From Sipunculus nudus (Eukaryota; Annelida; Sipuncula; Golfingiida; Sipunculidae): a DNA stretch of 64,000 bases. The DNA is taken from contig CM049309.1 of NCBI GenBank assembly GCA_026874595.1, positions 55,030,079 to 55,094,078 on the forward strand, in the 5' to 3' direction. The notes below the pieces were generated by a model. The model made no database searches. It was not told where the DNA came from and saw only the letters and a program-made list of their open reading frames with translations. Shown here one piece after another: positions 45,857 through 59,300 of this stretch (positions within the stretch are counted from its first letter, which is position 1; the number at the start of each line of letters is the position of its first letter). The translations under genes and the position numbers were made by a program.

Positions 45857-48800
45857 GGTTGGGAACCAAGCTAGCTGCTTACCATGCCATCTATCGGTAA
45901 TATACAGAACTATAACAACATTTCCTGGATAGATGGCGACACCCGTATCATAAACATGAGAGGAAGCTGCATTGCCTTCACCCTGTTCACCATGGCCAAC
46001 AAGTAGCAGAGAGAAGCGTGGTATGTACCACTTTTTTCACCAACCGGTGTTTTATATAACGTCATAACCTATAAGTGTATGAACACACTGACAGTCTCCT
46101 GTTAGACTGTGAAGGTGGGGTTGGCGGCGTTTTCCGACCTCACGGGTTCTGTGGACACACGCCGTAACCTGACGACAGGGATGGTTGACACTGTTACGCA
46201 GTACGGCAGGTGACAAGTTACGTACATCACATCTGGGTGCTCTCATGGAACAATGCCGTACTGCTCACTATAGGGTGTCAGTTTGTTTTTGGCTGAAATC
46301 CCCAGAGTACATTCCAAGAGTATCAGATTGGAAGTGATAACTATGAAATGATTATAAGATTACCTAATTAAACTTAAGTCAGAGAATGCCCCAAAGAATT
46401 AGACAGGGAATGTTTAGAGAATAAAATATGCACTAATAGCTTAAAATTATGACTGTAAAAACAAACTAAAAATCTAAATAAATATTAATTTATAAGACAG
46501 AATTGAAAATTTTTCTATGCAAATTAAAATTTAAGTATTTCAGAACTAACTTATTACATAAATGCTCGGTGCGTCTGTCACCAGAAGCTAGGTGTGAGGT
46601 AAAGTATTACACCTGACAGTCAGATGTCGGTCAGGCTGACTGAATTGTCAGCGTTTGACTTATCTTCATTTTTAGTGTAAATATGAAAGTTTAAATAGTG
46701 TATTGAGTGCAGATACATGGCATTTACATGGAAGTGTTTAAACTTAGACCAAGTTGTGGCTCTGATGAACTGCGTACAGATAAAGGTCTGTGCATGCCAT
46801 GTTAGGTGCCTGTCCTAGTGACCAGACTACTGGTTAAACAATTGTTTCAGCCTGCTATATATAAAATTACTTATTGTATGTAGATATTGTTGAAAATTTC
46901 TATGTATGTAGACACGTACAGATAAGGTTTATTCATTTCAATCATGAATGTAATATGAATAAAATCTTTGTTTTGTGGAGATGATATTTCAAAGAGTAAA
47001 AGTGTTTGCTATAGAATTTGTAAGGTCTTTCCTATTAGTTAGAAGGTTGCTCTTTCTCTGTAAAAATTCATACTAAAGGCCTGATTTCTCAAACTGCTGG
47101 ATCGCTTTTAAAAATACAATGTACATTTTTATTCTGGAAAGCTGTCAACTGCCACCTCGGACAAGTGCTGCTGGTGCTGGCCACAGTTTCATCCATTATA
47201 TGCATTGTTCCTTCATTAGAGATGGATAAATTACAGCTGTTGTGAAACAGCACAGAAGGATGATGTCTATCAAATTTGGGTTCAAAGGTGCAGTCTGTCC
47301 ACAATTTGGCTTTTCAACAATAAACTGGACTGTTTAAATTAAATTTAACACATTCATGAAACTCCCACCTCAAGAACAGACCCTGCTGGTTTTGATATTA
47401 AAACTTCTGACAGAAGATCAAAGGTCACATTTAACAGTAACAGACTAACACTATGGACTGTGTCACCACCTGCTGTCCACTTTTTTTGTAGATAATTTTC
47501 TTAAAAGTGTATATTTTTCAATAATATCCTAGAAAACTACATATGGAAATGACAACCTGATATGGCAATTAAGAATTTTACAATAAATCCCCAGTTCATG
47601 TTTTACAACTTTTTGGTCTCTTCACAGTGATTTGACAGATATGATATGTCCCTGCATGAGTAGCTATCTTTGTTTTAGCTGGTTATAATTTTTAGAGTGT
47701 TTACATGAAACCATCCAATCAGCAGCCATCAATTTAGATTGTTTTTGCATGTGACAAATGACCTTGACTGCCATAAGTGGGTCTGATATATTGTAAAATG
47801 TAGACTTATTTCTCATGTTTTCAGATAATTCTGTTTCTTAAGTAAAGTGTAAGGTAGGTATTTTTTCTTTACCTCGTTGAAAATTTGGGCCTTTAAATTA
47901 TCTACATAATTGTTTCCCTAGAAATATAACTAATAAAAAATGTCATAGCAAAATGAGGTGATGAAATGGACTATAATAACATTGAACAGGATTTCAGCAG
48001 GTTTGTACTTTTACACAGTTCAACATGTTTCATGTTCACACATTATATGAATATAGTGTACAATATCCTTTATCCAAAATACACATTTGTATATGCAAGA
48101 CCAGTTTTCCTTGAAATCAGTGTGTTTGAAGGATCTTTCCTGACCTGTCACTGACTATCAAATTATCCATATTCTGGCTGCCATTGACTAATTTGACTTT
48201 GTATGTTTGCTCTGGCTGATGTAGCTGCATTGATATGGCTGACCAGTTTAATGCAGACTTATTAGACAGTTTAAGTATAAAAGAATATTGAAATATATTG
48301 TAGGTAATATTTTATATATTTCAAATTTTATGAGTCTCTTTTTTTACACAGACCTGCTGTATAAATGATTTCAAAGCCTATTATAATGTTGGGATATTTG
48401 AAGAATTTTAGTGACAAGATTTGATGAGAATGACAATTATTTGAAATAATTTCAAAGCCTATTATGATGTTGGATATTTTACAGATATTTAAATGACAGG
48501 ATCTTATAGTTCATTATTTGTGAATCTTGAGATTTTTTTTAATAAATATTTTTCTCAGCTAAGTATAGTTTGTGAAAAAAAAATCACTGACATATTTTTA
48601 AAACTAAGAGATCCTAAACTTTCCTTTCTCTGGAAACCAACAGAATATTTGAAGTCTTTATCATAGATGAAGTGCCATTTCAACCTGCTGACATTATAAC
48701 CTGATTACTGGCTGTCAGAGTGCCTTTACATCTAGGTCTGAGGAAAGCATTATAAGGCCTGATGAGGATGCAAATATTTTTGTCATTTTTTGGCCTACAG

Positions 48801-49010
48801 GTACTCTGTCAATTGACATAAACAGACTAATTGTTAGCATTTTAGTGTACTTTCTAACAACACCAAACATGAGCAAGAACAGTTCTGTTTTAACTCAGCA
48901 TATTAGTAAACCTATCCACATGTTTGTTGAATTTCTGGCTGCATGAATACAGGCATGGCTTGCAAGGGTTACACGACCCTGCCAACTAGCATGCGATAAA
49001 GGAAATGATT
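45857..49010. other. Intergenic region between PIGW and RNF144A; probable promoter zone
   Basis: No coding exon recognised. The stretch 46050-46260 is the most CpG-containing sequence between the genes and is low in repeats, so it is a candidate for the promoters or first untranslated exons of one or both genes. 46600-49000 is unique AT-rich DNA without recognisable features. Confidence 0.3.
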
Positions 49011-49019
49011 TTTAGCACA

Positions 49020-50390
49020 GCTAAATATAAGTAATCTGAGCTATAGTCGTGGTCCTTTGTCCGTCGGCTCTCCGTCCGTCGGTTAAACTGGCACGTTTTT
49101 GAACTGTTGGATCTACAAACCTGAAATTCGGCATACCATTAGATGTCCCCAAAATCTCCAACCATACCAAAAATTGGGTCAGTAGGACTTCGTCCTTTCG
49201 AATTATTAAGGAAAAACCTCCGTTTTCCATTAAAAACCCATTGTTACACTTCAAGACTGCCTAATATCAAAACCACTAACCTGATATTTACCATTTTTAA
49301 TATATTAATTCCTCTATATATTTCCTATGTACATACAAGAAATAAGTTTTATATTTTTTAAATACTTGAAGTAATTGGCCCAAACATAATGCACTTTGTA
49401 AAAATTCAGGAAATATATTTACTCCCTTAACTTGAGAATTGCTGAAGCTAGAGACTTTCTTTCAGGTATATAACTATATTTAGTCAAGATTTAATTGTAT
49501 ACCCAAAATTAGATCTGAATTTTTTAAATTTTATAAGTTATTAGCATATATTTAAAATCAGTACCTTAAATTCTGCCCAGATTTGACCAAGGCACATTTT
49601 ATTCCTATAACTGCTGTCGATTTAATGTTCACAGCATGTTACCTAAGCATTTCATCTCTTAACATCTGAAATTTGAAACCAGTTGATCAAAAACTGTTGA
49701 TTTTATTCCAGTTTTCAAGCACCATGTAAAGTATTGTTTAGATGAAGCAATTGTTATGCAGTTTGCTAGAGCTCAGCTCTCAGCTCCCTAATTTGGCATA
49801 CAGTTAGATGTCCCCCAAACCCCCCTACCATACCAAAAGTTTGGTCACTCGAATTTCATTCCTTCGAGATGATAAGAAAAAACTTTAATTTTCAATTAAA
49901 AACCCATTGTTACACTTCAAGACTGCCTAATATCAAAACCACTGATCTGACTGTGATCATAAAAATATACATGTTCTTCTATTTATACTCTATGCACATG
50001 CCAGAAATGATGTGAGTATTGCGAAATTGTTTTAAGTTATGGGCCAGAACATAATGCACTTTGTAAACAAGAAATATATTAACTCCCTTAATATGAAAAT
50101 TGCTGAAGCTAGAGATTTTTTTTTTTGTCAGGGATATAACATTATTTAATCAAGATTCAATTGAAAACCCAAAATTAGTACTGAATTTTTCAAAGTTTAT
50201 AAGTTATTAGCATAAATGTAAAATCAGTACCTTAAATTTTGCCTAATTTTGGTCATCGCATGTTTGTTTCATGTAAGCACTGTTGATATAATTCTTGCAG
50301 AAATAAGGATTTCAGCTGGTCAGTTTGAAAGTTGAAAGAAATTGGCCAAAAACTGTAGCTTTTACTAAAGTTTTTATGAGACCATGTCAG
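49020..50390 (-). repeat. Two tandem ~667-bp diverged repeat units
   Basis: Text around 49135-49600 ('ggcataccattagatgtccc', 'aaaaacccattgttacactt', 'tgctgaagctagaga', 'agttattagcatata') recurs in order from about 49795 to 50250, offset about 667-670 bp. The left edge (about 49020-49085) is an inverted 'agctatag...ggacaaagga...cgacgga' tail of the CTCAGCTGA family. The matching 5' end in the same orientation is at about 53577-53610. Confidence 0.6.
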
Positions 50391-50595
50391 ACCAAGGCTC
50401 TTTCCAGCCCCTCTCCAGTCACCTGTATGTCCTCAAGTTGACCTTTTAGGCCAATTATGCACGCTTGAGGCAGGGCATATACTTGCAGCTGGGCAGCTTT
50501 TTGCTTGCCACAGCTGATCCAGGTGTCCAACCCAGCTCATCTGTTAGTTGTTTAGACCAACAGCATAACAATAAACAATGAATAAATAAATTTTT

Positions 50596-52123
50596 ATGCC
50601 CCCGCCACAAACTGGCCGGGGCATATAGTTTTACCCATGTCCGTCATTCCGTCCTTCCGTCATTTCAAAATCAAACAGTTGTACAGACTTTTTTTCGCAT
50701 TGCCTGCAGATATTGGCCTGATTTTTGGTGTGTGGGCAGATACAGACCAGTTACAGATCGAGTTCGCGTTTCGTCCCGGTTGACCTACTTTTAACTGTTT
50801 TACGGCTCCTAAACTTAGAAAATTTCATGAAAAATAAAAATATTCATGACAGATACACATGTACAGACTTTTTTTCGCAATGCCTGCAGATATTGGCCTG
50901 ATTTTTGATGTGTGAGCAGATATAGACCAGTTACAGATCGAGTTCGCGTTTCGTCCTGGTTGACCTACTTTTGACCGTTTTACAGCTCCTGAACATAGAA
51001 AATTTCATGAAAAATATGAAATTTCATGACAAATACACATGTACAGACTTTTTTTCCCAGTGCCTGCAGATATTGGCCTGATTTTTGGTGTGTGGACAGA
51101 TATAGACCAGTTACAGATCGAGTTCGCGTTTCGTCCCGGTTGACTTACTTTTCACCGTTTTACGGCTCCTAAACTTAGAAATTTTCATGAAAAATAGAAA
51201 TATTCATGACAGTTACACATGTACGGATTTTTTTTTTCGCAATGCCTGCAGATATTGGCCTGATTTTTGGTGTGTGGGCAGATATAGACCAGTTACAGAT
51301 GGAGTTCACGTTTCGTCCCAGTTGACCATTTTTTGACCGTTTAACGGCTCCTAAACTTAGAAAATTTCATGAAAAATAGAAATATTCATGACAGATACAC
51401 ATGTACAGACTTTTTTTTGCAATGCCTGCAGATATTGGCCTAATTTTTAGTGTGTGGGCAGATATAGACCATTTACAGATCGAGTTCGCATTTCGTTCCG
51501 GATGACCTACTTTTGACCATTTTACGGCTCCTGAACATAGAAAATTTCATGAAAAATATGAAATTTCATGACAAATACACATGTACAGACTTTTTTTCGC
51601 AATGCCTGCAGATATTGGCCTGATTTTTGGTGTGTGGGCAGATAATGACCAGTTACAGATGGAGTTTGCATTTTGTCTCAGTTGACCTACTTTTGACCAT
51701 TTGACTGCTCCTGAACATAGAAAGTTTCATGAAAAATATAAATTTTCATAACAAATGCATATGTACTGACTTTTTTCCTCAATGCCTGCAGATACCACCC
51801 TGATTTTTTTTGTGTGGGCAGATAATGAGAGTTACAGATCGAGTTTGCGTTTCATCCCGGTTGACCTACTTTTGATTGTTTTACGGCTCCTAAACATAGA
51901 AAATTTCATGAAAGACAGAAATTTTTTTTGGAAAATGCACATGTATGGACTTTTTTTCACAATGCCTGCATATACTGGCATGATTTTTGGTGTGTTGCTT
52001 GATAATGACCTGTTACAGATCGAGTTTGCATTTTGCCCTTGTTGACCTACTTTTGACCATACGACACCTCCTGAACTTAAAAAATTTTCCAAATGTTTCT
52101 AATTTGCCCAAGGCGGGGGCATT
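50596..52123. mobile_element. ATGCCCCCGCC-bounded element with 8 x 180-bp tandem units
   Basis: Inverted ends ATGCCCCCGCC (50596) and GGCGGGGGCAT (to 52123). Inside, gtacagactttttttc or variants start at 50681, 50861, 51041, 51221, 51403, 51583, 51763 and 51943, a regular 180-bp period. Unit text includes cctgcagatattggcctgat and agttacagatcgagtt. No coding frame of note. The architecture (short inverted ends around a tandem array) parallels the GGTGGCGCCACC elements, but the sequences are unrelated by eye. Confidence 0.8.
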
Positions 52124-53576
52124 CGTGTCGTTCCGACACATCTAGTTATTGGTCTATAATAACAACTTTAAAAACAATCAATAGAAAAGGAATTTGACAG
52201 TTGATGAGTAACACTAACAGGGAATTACCTTGCAGTTACTGATGTTTTATGGATTTTGTATGAATGGATGAAAATGTATTCCAAATAACACCATTGAGTC
52301 ACCTATGGTATTTTTCTTTTAATTTTAATAATGAAAAAAAAATAATTAAATTATATTGTTTTATACTATTAGGGATTATATGAAGGAAATTAATGATTGA
52401 CAAAGATGCAGTTGATAATATAAATCTAAATTCCCAGGTCTTTTCTAAGTGTTTCAGCTTGTTAATTAATATTTATTTCAAATTTTAAAAAAAGTTAAAA
52501 TATGTCAAAAATTTTAAAATTTTACTCGGACAAGTACTGATTAAGATGTCAATATGTTTTACTTATGACCTTTAGACACGTGGCTGTAACAGCTGTCACA
52601 AGATGTCACAAAATATCACAAATAATCAAAATTTATATTACTGGTTTCTATATTTCAGTTAATAAAATCAAACTTGCCCATCTTTAGTTTTCTCCTTGTA
52701 TAATTTATAGGGTATTCTTATCCTTGGGTTATTTTTTACACATATAATGGTTTCATAGCTGAGATACCTCAAATTTTTTTCTGATACTTTTTTTTTAATA
52801 AAAAAAATTGAATATGATAAAAAATCAGATCTTAGACAAGTTCTCATTAATATTTCTGTAATGTTAATAATTGTCATTAGACTTTTGCTATGTCTAGTGT
52901 GTAGATTGATGTGAAGGTAGTCCAAAGTGAATATTATAGTTTTATTTTTGAATATAAATAAAATTCATAAAACCAGGTACTTATGATCATTATTTAAATT
53001 TGTGATATTTGTTTTATTCTGGAATCTCAAGAACTTTGTTTGGCTGAAACTGAATAAATACAAGACATGGTGCAGTACTTTGCAAATGTATTTGAATGCA
53101 AATATGAATATGTACTCCATAATTTCATGTATAAGGATAGGAATACATGTAAAAATGAAAGTGTTTGAATACAAATGCATGCATGAATATATTATTTTAA
53201 TAATCATTTATTTCAATAATATTTTTTAAAAATCTTTGATGAAAAAAACATGATACTGTTATAATTTTTAATTTAAATTATATTTGACATTATATTTGTT
53301 ATTAGTTTTTAATAAATAGTTTAACTTTTCAAATAATTCTGCTGCAATGTAGGTAAAGTTTTATGGCCAAGTCAAAACCTATGTGATAATGGCACACCAT
53401 TTCCAACTGTAAATAATATTAATGACATCAGTCCTCTTCCCTGTCTCCAAGGATATTATCAAAATCTTACATAACTTGAGTTAAACACCATCAGCTTATA
53501 ATAGAGCTTATATTACCTCACAAAACCAGCTTTTGCCTACATCCTCTTCCAAATCATATTTTGTGATTATATATAA
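52124..53576. other. AT-rich intergenic stretch, no gene seen
   Basis: Very AT-rich with many poly-A/T runs. Short frames have no domains. It may be the interior of the minus-oriented repeat whose 5' end is at about 53577-53610. Confidence 0.45.
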
Positions 53577-54230
53577 CAGCTGAGTGCCATGACCCATGGG
53601 TCCCTTGTTTACCATAGATACAGGGTTTCAGTTTGGGTTGTGAGTTCACATGTATTCTCTTGCGTTAATGCATTATTAGTAGCATAATATTAAGATTATG
53701 GGCTGTTTACAACAATATGAATGTTACATGATGGAAGACCACTGCGATGCATTCCTTAATATTGCTTGTATCACGACTCAAGTAAGCTTACCAGCCTAAT
53801 TATAAGTGCTTATGGAGTCATTTTGTCAGAGCTATCATAGATGTGTCTCAAGGCCAGGTGTATATAATAACAGCTCACATGTTTAAAATTTGCATTTCAA
53901 ATTTTTATTGGGAGAGAGACTGCAAGTACCCCTGCAAGGAAACTTGTGAAACAACAAACGGCCAAACTGGTCAGTGAAACATAATTGCATCATAAGGAGG
54001 AATTAAAGATTATTGTTTCACATGCAGTCAGAATTGCAATCAAAGAAGGGATGGTCACTATGAAAATGAAGATTTCCTTAACATATACTGGATGATCTTT
54101 GTTTGATCACAGAAAGAAAGTACGCTCCTCCAATAAGAGCGGGTGTTACATACTCCTTTTGTTTTTAACTGATGCTTTGTATGACAAGGTTCTCTAGGTC
54201 TGAACACCAGGGTGGGCACACAGCAAAAAT

Positions 54231-54468
54231 TTGCAATCAGACCAATGAGAGTAGTATCACAATGTGGATCAGGCCATCAGTTCCAAATTTTAAACCTGTG
54301 ATGCCTGCTCTCATTGTTCTGATTTCACTGGTCCTGACACAGGTCCAAGCATTGGACCAATAAGAGCGGGTGTTTTGGTGTATCAGGCTCTGAGAGCAGT
54401 TGTCTCATGTTTAAAATTTGGAGCTGCTGGACCATGCTATATCACCCTCTCATTGGTCTGATTACAAC
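54231..54468. repeat. Foldback inverted repeat, ~62-bp arms
   Basis: 54231-54295 (ttgcaatcagaccaatgaga through ccaaattttaaac) is the imperfect inverse of 54409-54468. A second smaller palindromic set (ccaataagagcgggtgtt at about 54130 and 54357) overlaps it. It could be a foldback MITE; no clear target duplication found. Confidence 0.65.
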
Positions 54469-54479
54469 TCTTTGTTGTA

Positions 54480-56135
54480 ATTTTAGTTAAAAGTAATATG
54501 TAATTGTAATTATTATTTTATAATGTCTGCTCCATGTATTATACCGGAAGTCACTCAAGTCTTAGTACAAAAGGGAACTTTAAATAATTTTGTGTCCATC
54601 AGGTGCCAACAATATTGAAACTGAAGTTGATTCGTCAAGCAAATACAAGTGTGTTTCTTGACAACTCCAGACTTCATGAATAGCCTCTATAATTTGCCAT
54701 GATAATTAATGTGTTCATCTGGTTTGGCATGTATGGTATCTCTAATGACTTTTCTTAATTAATTAACACCTGGCTGCCAGAAGTGGTTACTTGAACAGGC
54801 ATGGGCAGTCAAGCACATCATGATATGTGAAATACTATCATGGGCAGTCCAGGTTCACTCTTAGTGTGATGTTATACTTCATTGTTATTGGTCATAATTT
54901 GTAAGCTGTAATTTTATTGGTCATTCTTATATTGTTTGGTGAATGTATAAAAGATAGTAAAGGTGAGACAGTCAAGATACAGACCTGCACCCAGTTTGTC
55001 AGGCAACATAAGCATGTACATAAATGAGAAATAAATTACATAATATAAAAAAGAAGAAGTTGTCAACTGTATACTGGAGCTAACCTCAACCCTAAGCGTT
55101 GACCAAACAATGAACTGCAAATTTGGTTAGACTATTCTACCCAGGTTTTACCCAGTTAATTATCCAGGTTTTTCACATGATTTTCTGCTTTTATCATACA
55201 TGAGGATCCTGCCTTAGTTTCTTTGTGGCTGGTAAGCAGTGGTTATATACATACATTTAATAAATGTTGGTTGTTGACCACATGACCCCAGTCACAACTG
55301 GAAGCAGCCATTTTTTAGTCACACTTGAATTTATGTTTGGCAATGCAGAGCACATCACTAATCGACAGGGATGATACAACTTCACTACTGTTGCTTCTTC
55401 TGGATTCACTTAACGTGTTTTCAGTTCTTATAGACTTATCCACACCAAACTGTGCAACTATTTTGGAAATGAGAAAGCCCAGAAACTGGTTTCCTGTGAT
55501 ATACATCAGTCATTGTCATTTTGCCTTCATTTGGTTTGTATGACTCTCTTTCACAGGAACAGTGGTTACAGCTGCTCTCACTCTTGAGGTACTATAACCA
55601 GAATGCACTGAATTCATACTATTTTGAATGTTGTAGAATGAAAATAATAATTAATTTTAAAATAATATTTAAACATTTGTTGTCTTTTCTTACATTAACT
55701 ATATGATTAAAACTAAGGAAATATGGGAATGAAAGAGCCTAGGTAAAACCTACCTGGCTAAAACCCATTAATATAACCTGGACAAGTGGGTAAAACCTGC
55801 TAACCCTGAACAGAAACAGCTATTTATATAAGTTTCCCAGTTTTAATGTTCTATACTGAGTATACTCCTTTATTATTTGGAGCCTGTAGGTATTACTTTT
55901 GTTCAGAGTGTTACAGCAAAAATTAAAAAAAAAAACACAAACATAATCATCTGTTTGTATTTTGATTTAGATTTGAGAAGGAATTGGAATAATTCAAATG
56001 GGAATTAGATAGAGTAATAGTGTGTACGGCAACACATCTGATAAACAGGAACGAATGTGATAAATGACTGTAATGAAGCAGGACCATTTCACCATCTTTT
56101 GTACATATTATTTATGAGAGGTGACATTTTTTCAG
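54480..56135. other. Region upstream of RNF144A, no exon placed
   Basis: Unique AT-rich DNA. Short frames at 55315-55543 have no domain. A 5' untranslated RNF144A exon is expected further upstream, because the first recognised coding exon begins at a splice acceptor. Confidence 0.4.
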
Positions 56136-56314
56136 CCCCACCCACCGTCACCCTGGCAGGCCAGCTGTTTAATGTGATGGCTGTGTATTCCGCCAAACGG
56201 AACCGGGTTGATCTAGTGATCGATCCCACAGTCACATGCAAGCTGTGTCTAGGCGATTATTGTCACCAGGATATGTATCAGCTGCAAGACTGCAAATGTC
56301 TTTACTGTGAAAAG
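56136..56314 (+). CDS. RNF144A: RNF144A first recognised coding exon
   Basis: Acceptor TTTTTTCAG ends at 56135. The coding part starts at ATG 56177 ([17 protein letters not shown]) and carries the first half of RING1 to CEK46. Donor AAG|GTAAGT. Bases 56136-56176 are either 5' UTR or, if an upstream coding exon exists, coding. Confidence 0.85.
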
Positions 56315-59300
56315 GTAAGTAATGTTCCGTTATTGAAACAATGAAATATGACAGCAGATTTTCACCTACGTACTGGTATTAATTGTATTCCCAGACAAAG
56401 TCGGGGGATACTATGTTTTCATACCGGTCCCCCCGCCGCTGCCGCATTTAAATCCTGTTGGCGCGATAACTCAAAAAATATTTCACTGATCTTTACAAAA
56501 CTTGGTATATGTATAGATATGGGTGAGAGGACGACCCTATTTAAAATGAGGTCATGACCTTGATTAGGAGAGTGTCCTTGACCTTAATTAGGTCCAATTT
56601 TGGGGAAAATCACACAAATTCTTAAATATCTCAAGAAATCTTGCATGGATTGATCCCAAAATCAAGTTGGTGGAAGATCATGGATAGGATTGTCATGTTC
56701 CAGAAACTAGTGGTGCCACCTGTTATTCTTGTACTTGTTTTTGTGCCATTTAATACCCCCATCATTGCCACTTAACAGTACTGTGAGCATTATAAGTCAA
56801 AAACTAATGGACAGATTTCTTTTATATTATGCTTATACATAGACATGGGTTAGGGGATGATGTATATTGAAATTGGGGTCATGATCTTTTCTATGAGTGA
56901 CCTTTTCTATGAGTGTGGTTTCATAATAATTGTTGCTGAATAGGGGGGGCCTATCCTTAAAGGGGGGGGATTAATTGTCTGGGGATACTATGGCACCTGC
57001 GGTGCCAAGAAATATCCAGTTCTTATCATGCCTGGGATGAATATAAAAATATTTGAACATGAATATAGGTAATAAAAATGTAGGTTCAAAATCATATTTT
57101 GTTAATTACATGAATTATGATGTATTTGATGTTAAATACTTGTTAAAACATTGTAATTTAACACTTGTTCCAGTTAATAACATGCATCCACATGACATTA
57201 TTTTTCTTCTTGATACATGTTTGCATACAAAAATGCCATGGACACAAGCAATTTCATGATTAAAACTAGAATACGGGTAGTCGACAAGCAACTACGTGTA
57301 TCCGCCTAAATCAGAGTGGAACGGGTGAAGTGAGGCATGGATTAAGTGGCAAGGGGAAATAGAGTGAAGTGTTGCATATTAGCATGGATGTCTGCAGCCA
57401 AATTGTGTATGAAGGTTGCCCCCCCTACCACAAAATCCAGAAAGCCGTCCCAGTTGTATACATATGCAAAATTTAGGCAGATAAGTCAAACCACTACATG
57501 TATATAAGTGATTTTAGCCCGTAGCAGACAATCAGATGGACGCTGAGCAAAAATGGTTGCAGTTGACGGCACCAGTTTTGCGTATGATAAAGAGCTATGT
57601 GAGAACTATACACATGCAAAATTTTGGCCCAATCGGTCAAACGGTTCCCAAGATATGAGCTTGGATGTCTGCTGCATAAACTAGAATGCAGGTGGCTCCA
57701 CCTGTCATAAAATCAAGAGAGCTGTTGGGGATGTATAAACCTGCAAAACTTTAGCCAGATATGTCTAACCACTGCCGAGATATGAGTGATAAAGATTTTA
57801 TCCCTTGGCAGACAAACAGACAGGAGCTGTGCAAAAATGGCTGCAGGTGGCGCCACCAGTTTTGCGTATGTTATAAAGCTCTCCAAGGGCTACATTTGTG
57901 CAAAAAAAATTTTCCTGATCGGTCAAACGGTTCCCGAGATATGAGCTTGGATGTCTGCAGCGTAAACTTGAATGTAGGTGGGGCCACCTGTCATAAAATC
58001 AGAAAAGCTATCCAGGATGTATACGCATGCCGAATTTCAGGTGAATTAGTCAAGTCACTGCAGAGATATGAGTGATTTTAACCCAAGGCAGACAAACAGA
58101 TGGACACTGTGCAAACATGGTTGCAGGTGGCGCCACCATTTTTTGTGTATGTTATAAAGCTCTCCAAGGGCTACATTTGTGCAAAAAAAATTTTCCTGAT
58201 CGGTCAAACGGTTCCCCGAGATATGAGCTTGGATGTCTGCAGCGTAAACGTGAATGTAGGTGGCGCCACCTGTCACAAACTCAGAAAAGCTATCCAGGAT
58301 GTATACGCATGCCAAATTTCAGGTGAATTAGTCTAGTCACTGCAGAGATATGAGTGATTTTAACCCAAGGCAGACGAACAGATGGACACTGTGCAAACAT
58401 GGTTGCAGGTGGCGCCACCATTTTTTGTGTATGTTATAAAGCTCTCCAAGGGCTACATTTGTGCAAAAAAATTTTCCTGATCCGTCAAACGGTTCCCGAG
58501 ATATGTGGGTTTATGTATGGAAACAGACGCACAAACAGACGCAGAGTGCAGAGGAAAGGTCAGAGGTCAAAACAAAATCGGGGCGCAGCAGTTCACATGT
58601 GACCCGAACATAATCCCGGGTTTCGTAAAATTCTGCCCAGCGGTTACGGAGGAGTTCTCCGGAAACCTACACCGCCGCGGCGGCGTGCAGCTGAAAACAT
58701 AGTATCCGCAAAACTCTGTTTTGGCGGATACAATTACACCACCCTCTGATAGAAATGGAAACTTTTTTCTCTCTTTTTCATGTTTATATTTTTCAGAAGA
58801 ATTCTTATTCATATTAGATGATAAATGATTAATTAAGAGAAGATTGTGGGAGGTCATCCATATTATGTTTTTTTAACTAATAAAATGCTTAACCTGCTCA
58901 AGCAAATTTATGTTCTCAGAAATATTTTTACCATCCAATCAGTGTTTACAGAGTTGGGATGTACAGCAATTGGGATAAATTCTGTTCATTCATTGAATGT
59001 TTTCAGTGTGTGAAGCAATACCTGGCCATCCTAATCTCAGAAGGAAATGTACTCAGTATCACTTGTCCTGATGCACAGTGTAAGAAACAAGGACACTTCA
59101 GTCCTACAGAGGTAAGCTGTAATAGAGGAGCCACTGTGACTGTGACACATCATAGATAACCCCCAATTTCAACTAAGATTTGTTTAGATATTTCCTTCAG
59201 TGAATAAGAGAGTATGTAACTGTCCATAAACTGAGACAAATACAAGTAATACATACCTGTCCATAAAAGGGAAATAAACACATGATGTCGTAATACGTAC

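Noticed and set aside
58072-58602. Frames reading [20 protein letters not shown]-type proteins, present several times
   Set aside because: They are translations of the GGTGGCGCCACC monomers in copies 1 and 3, with frames broken differently in each copy.
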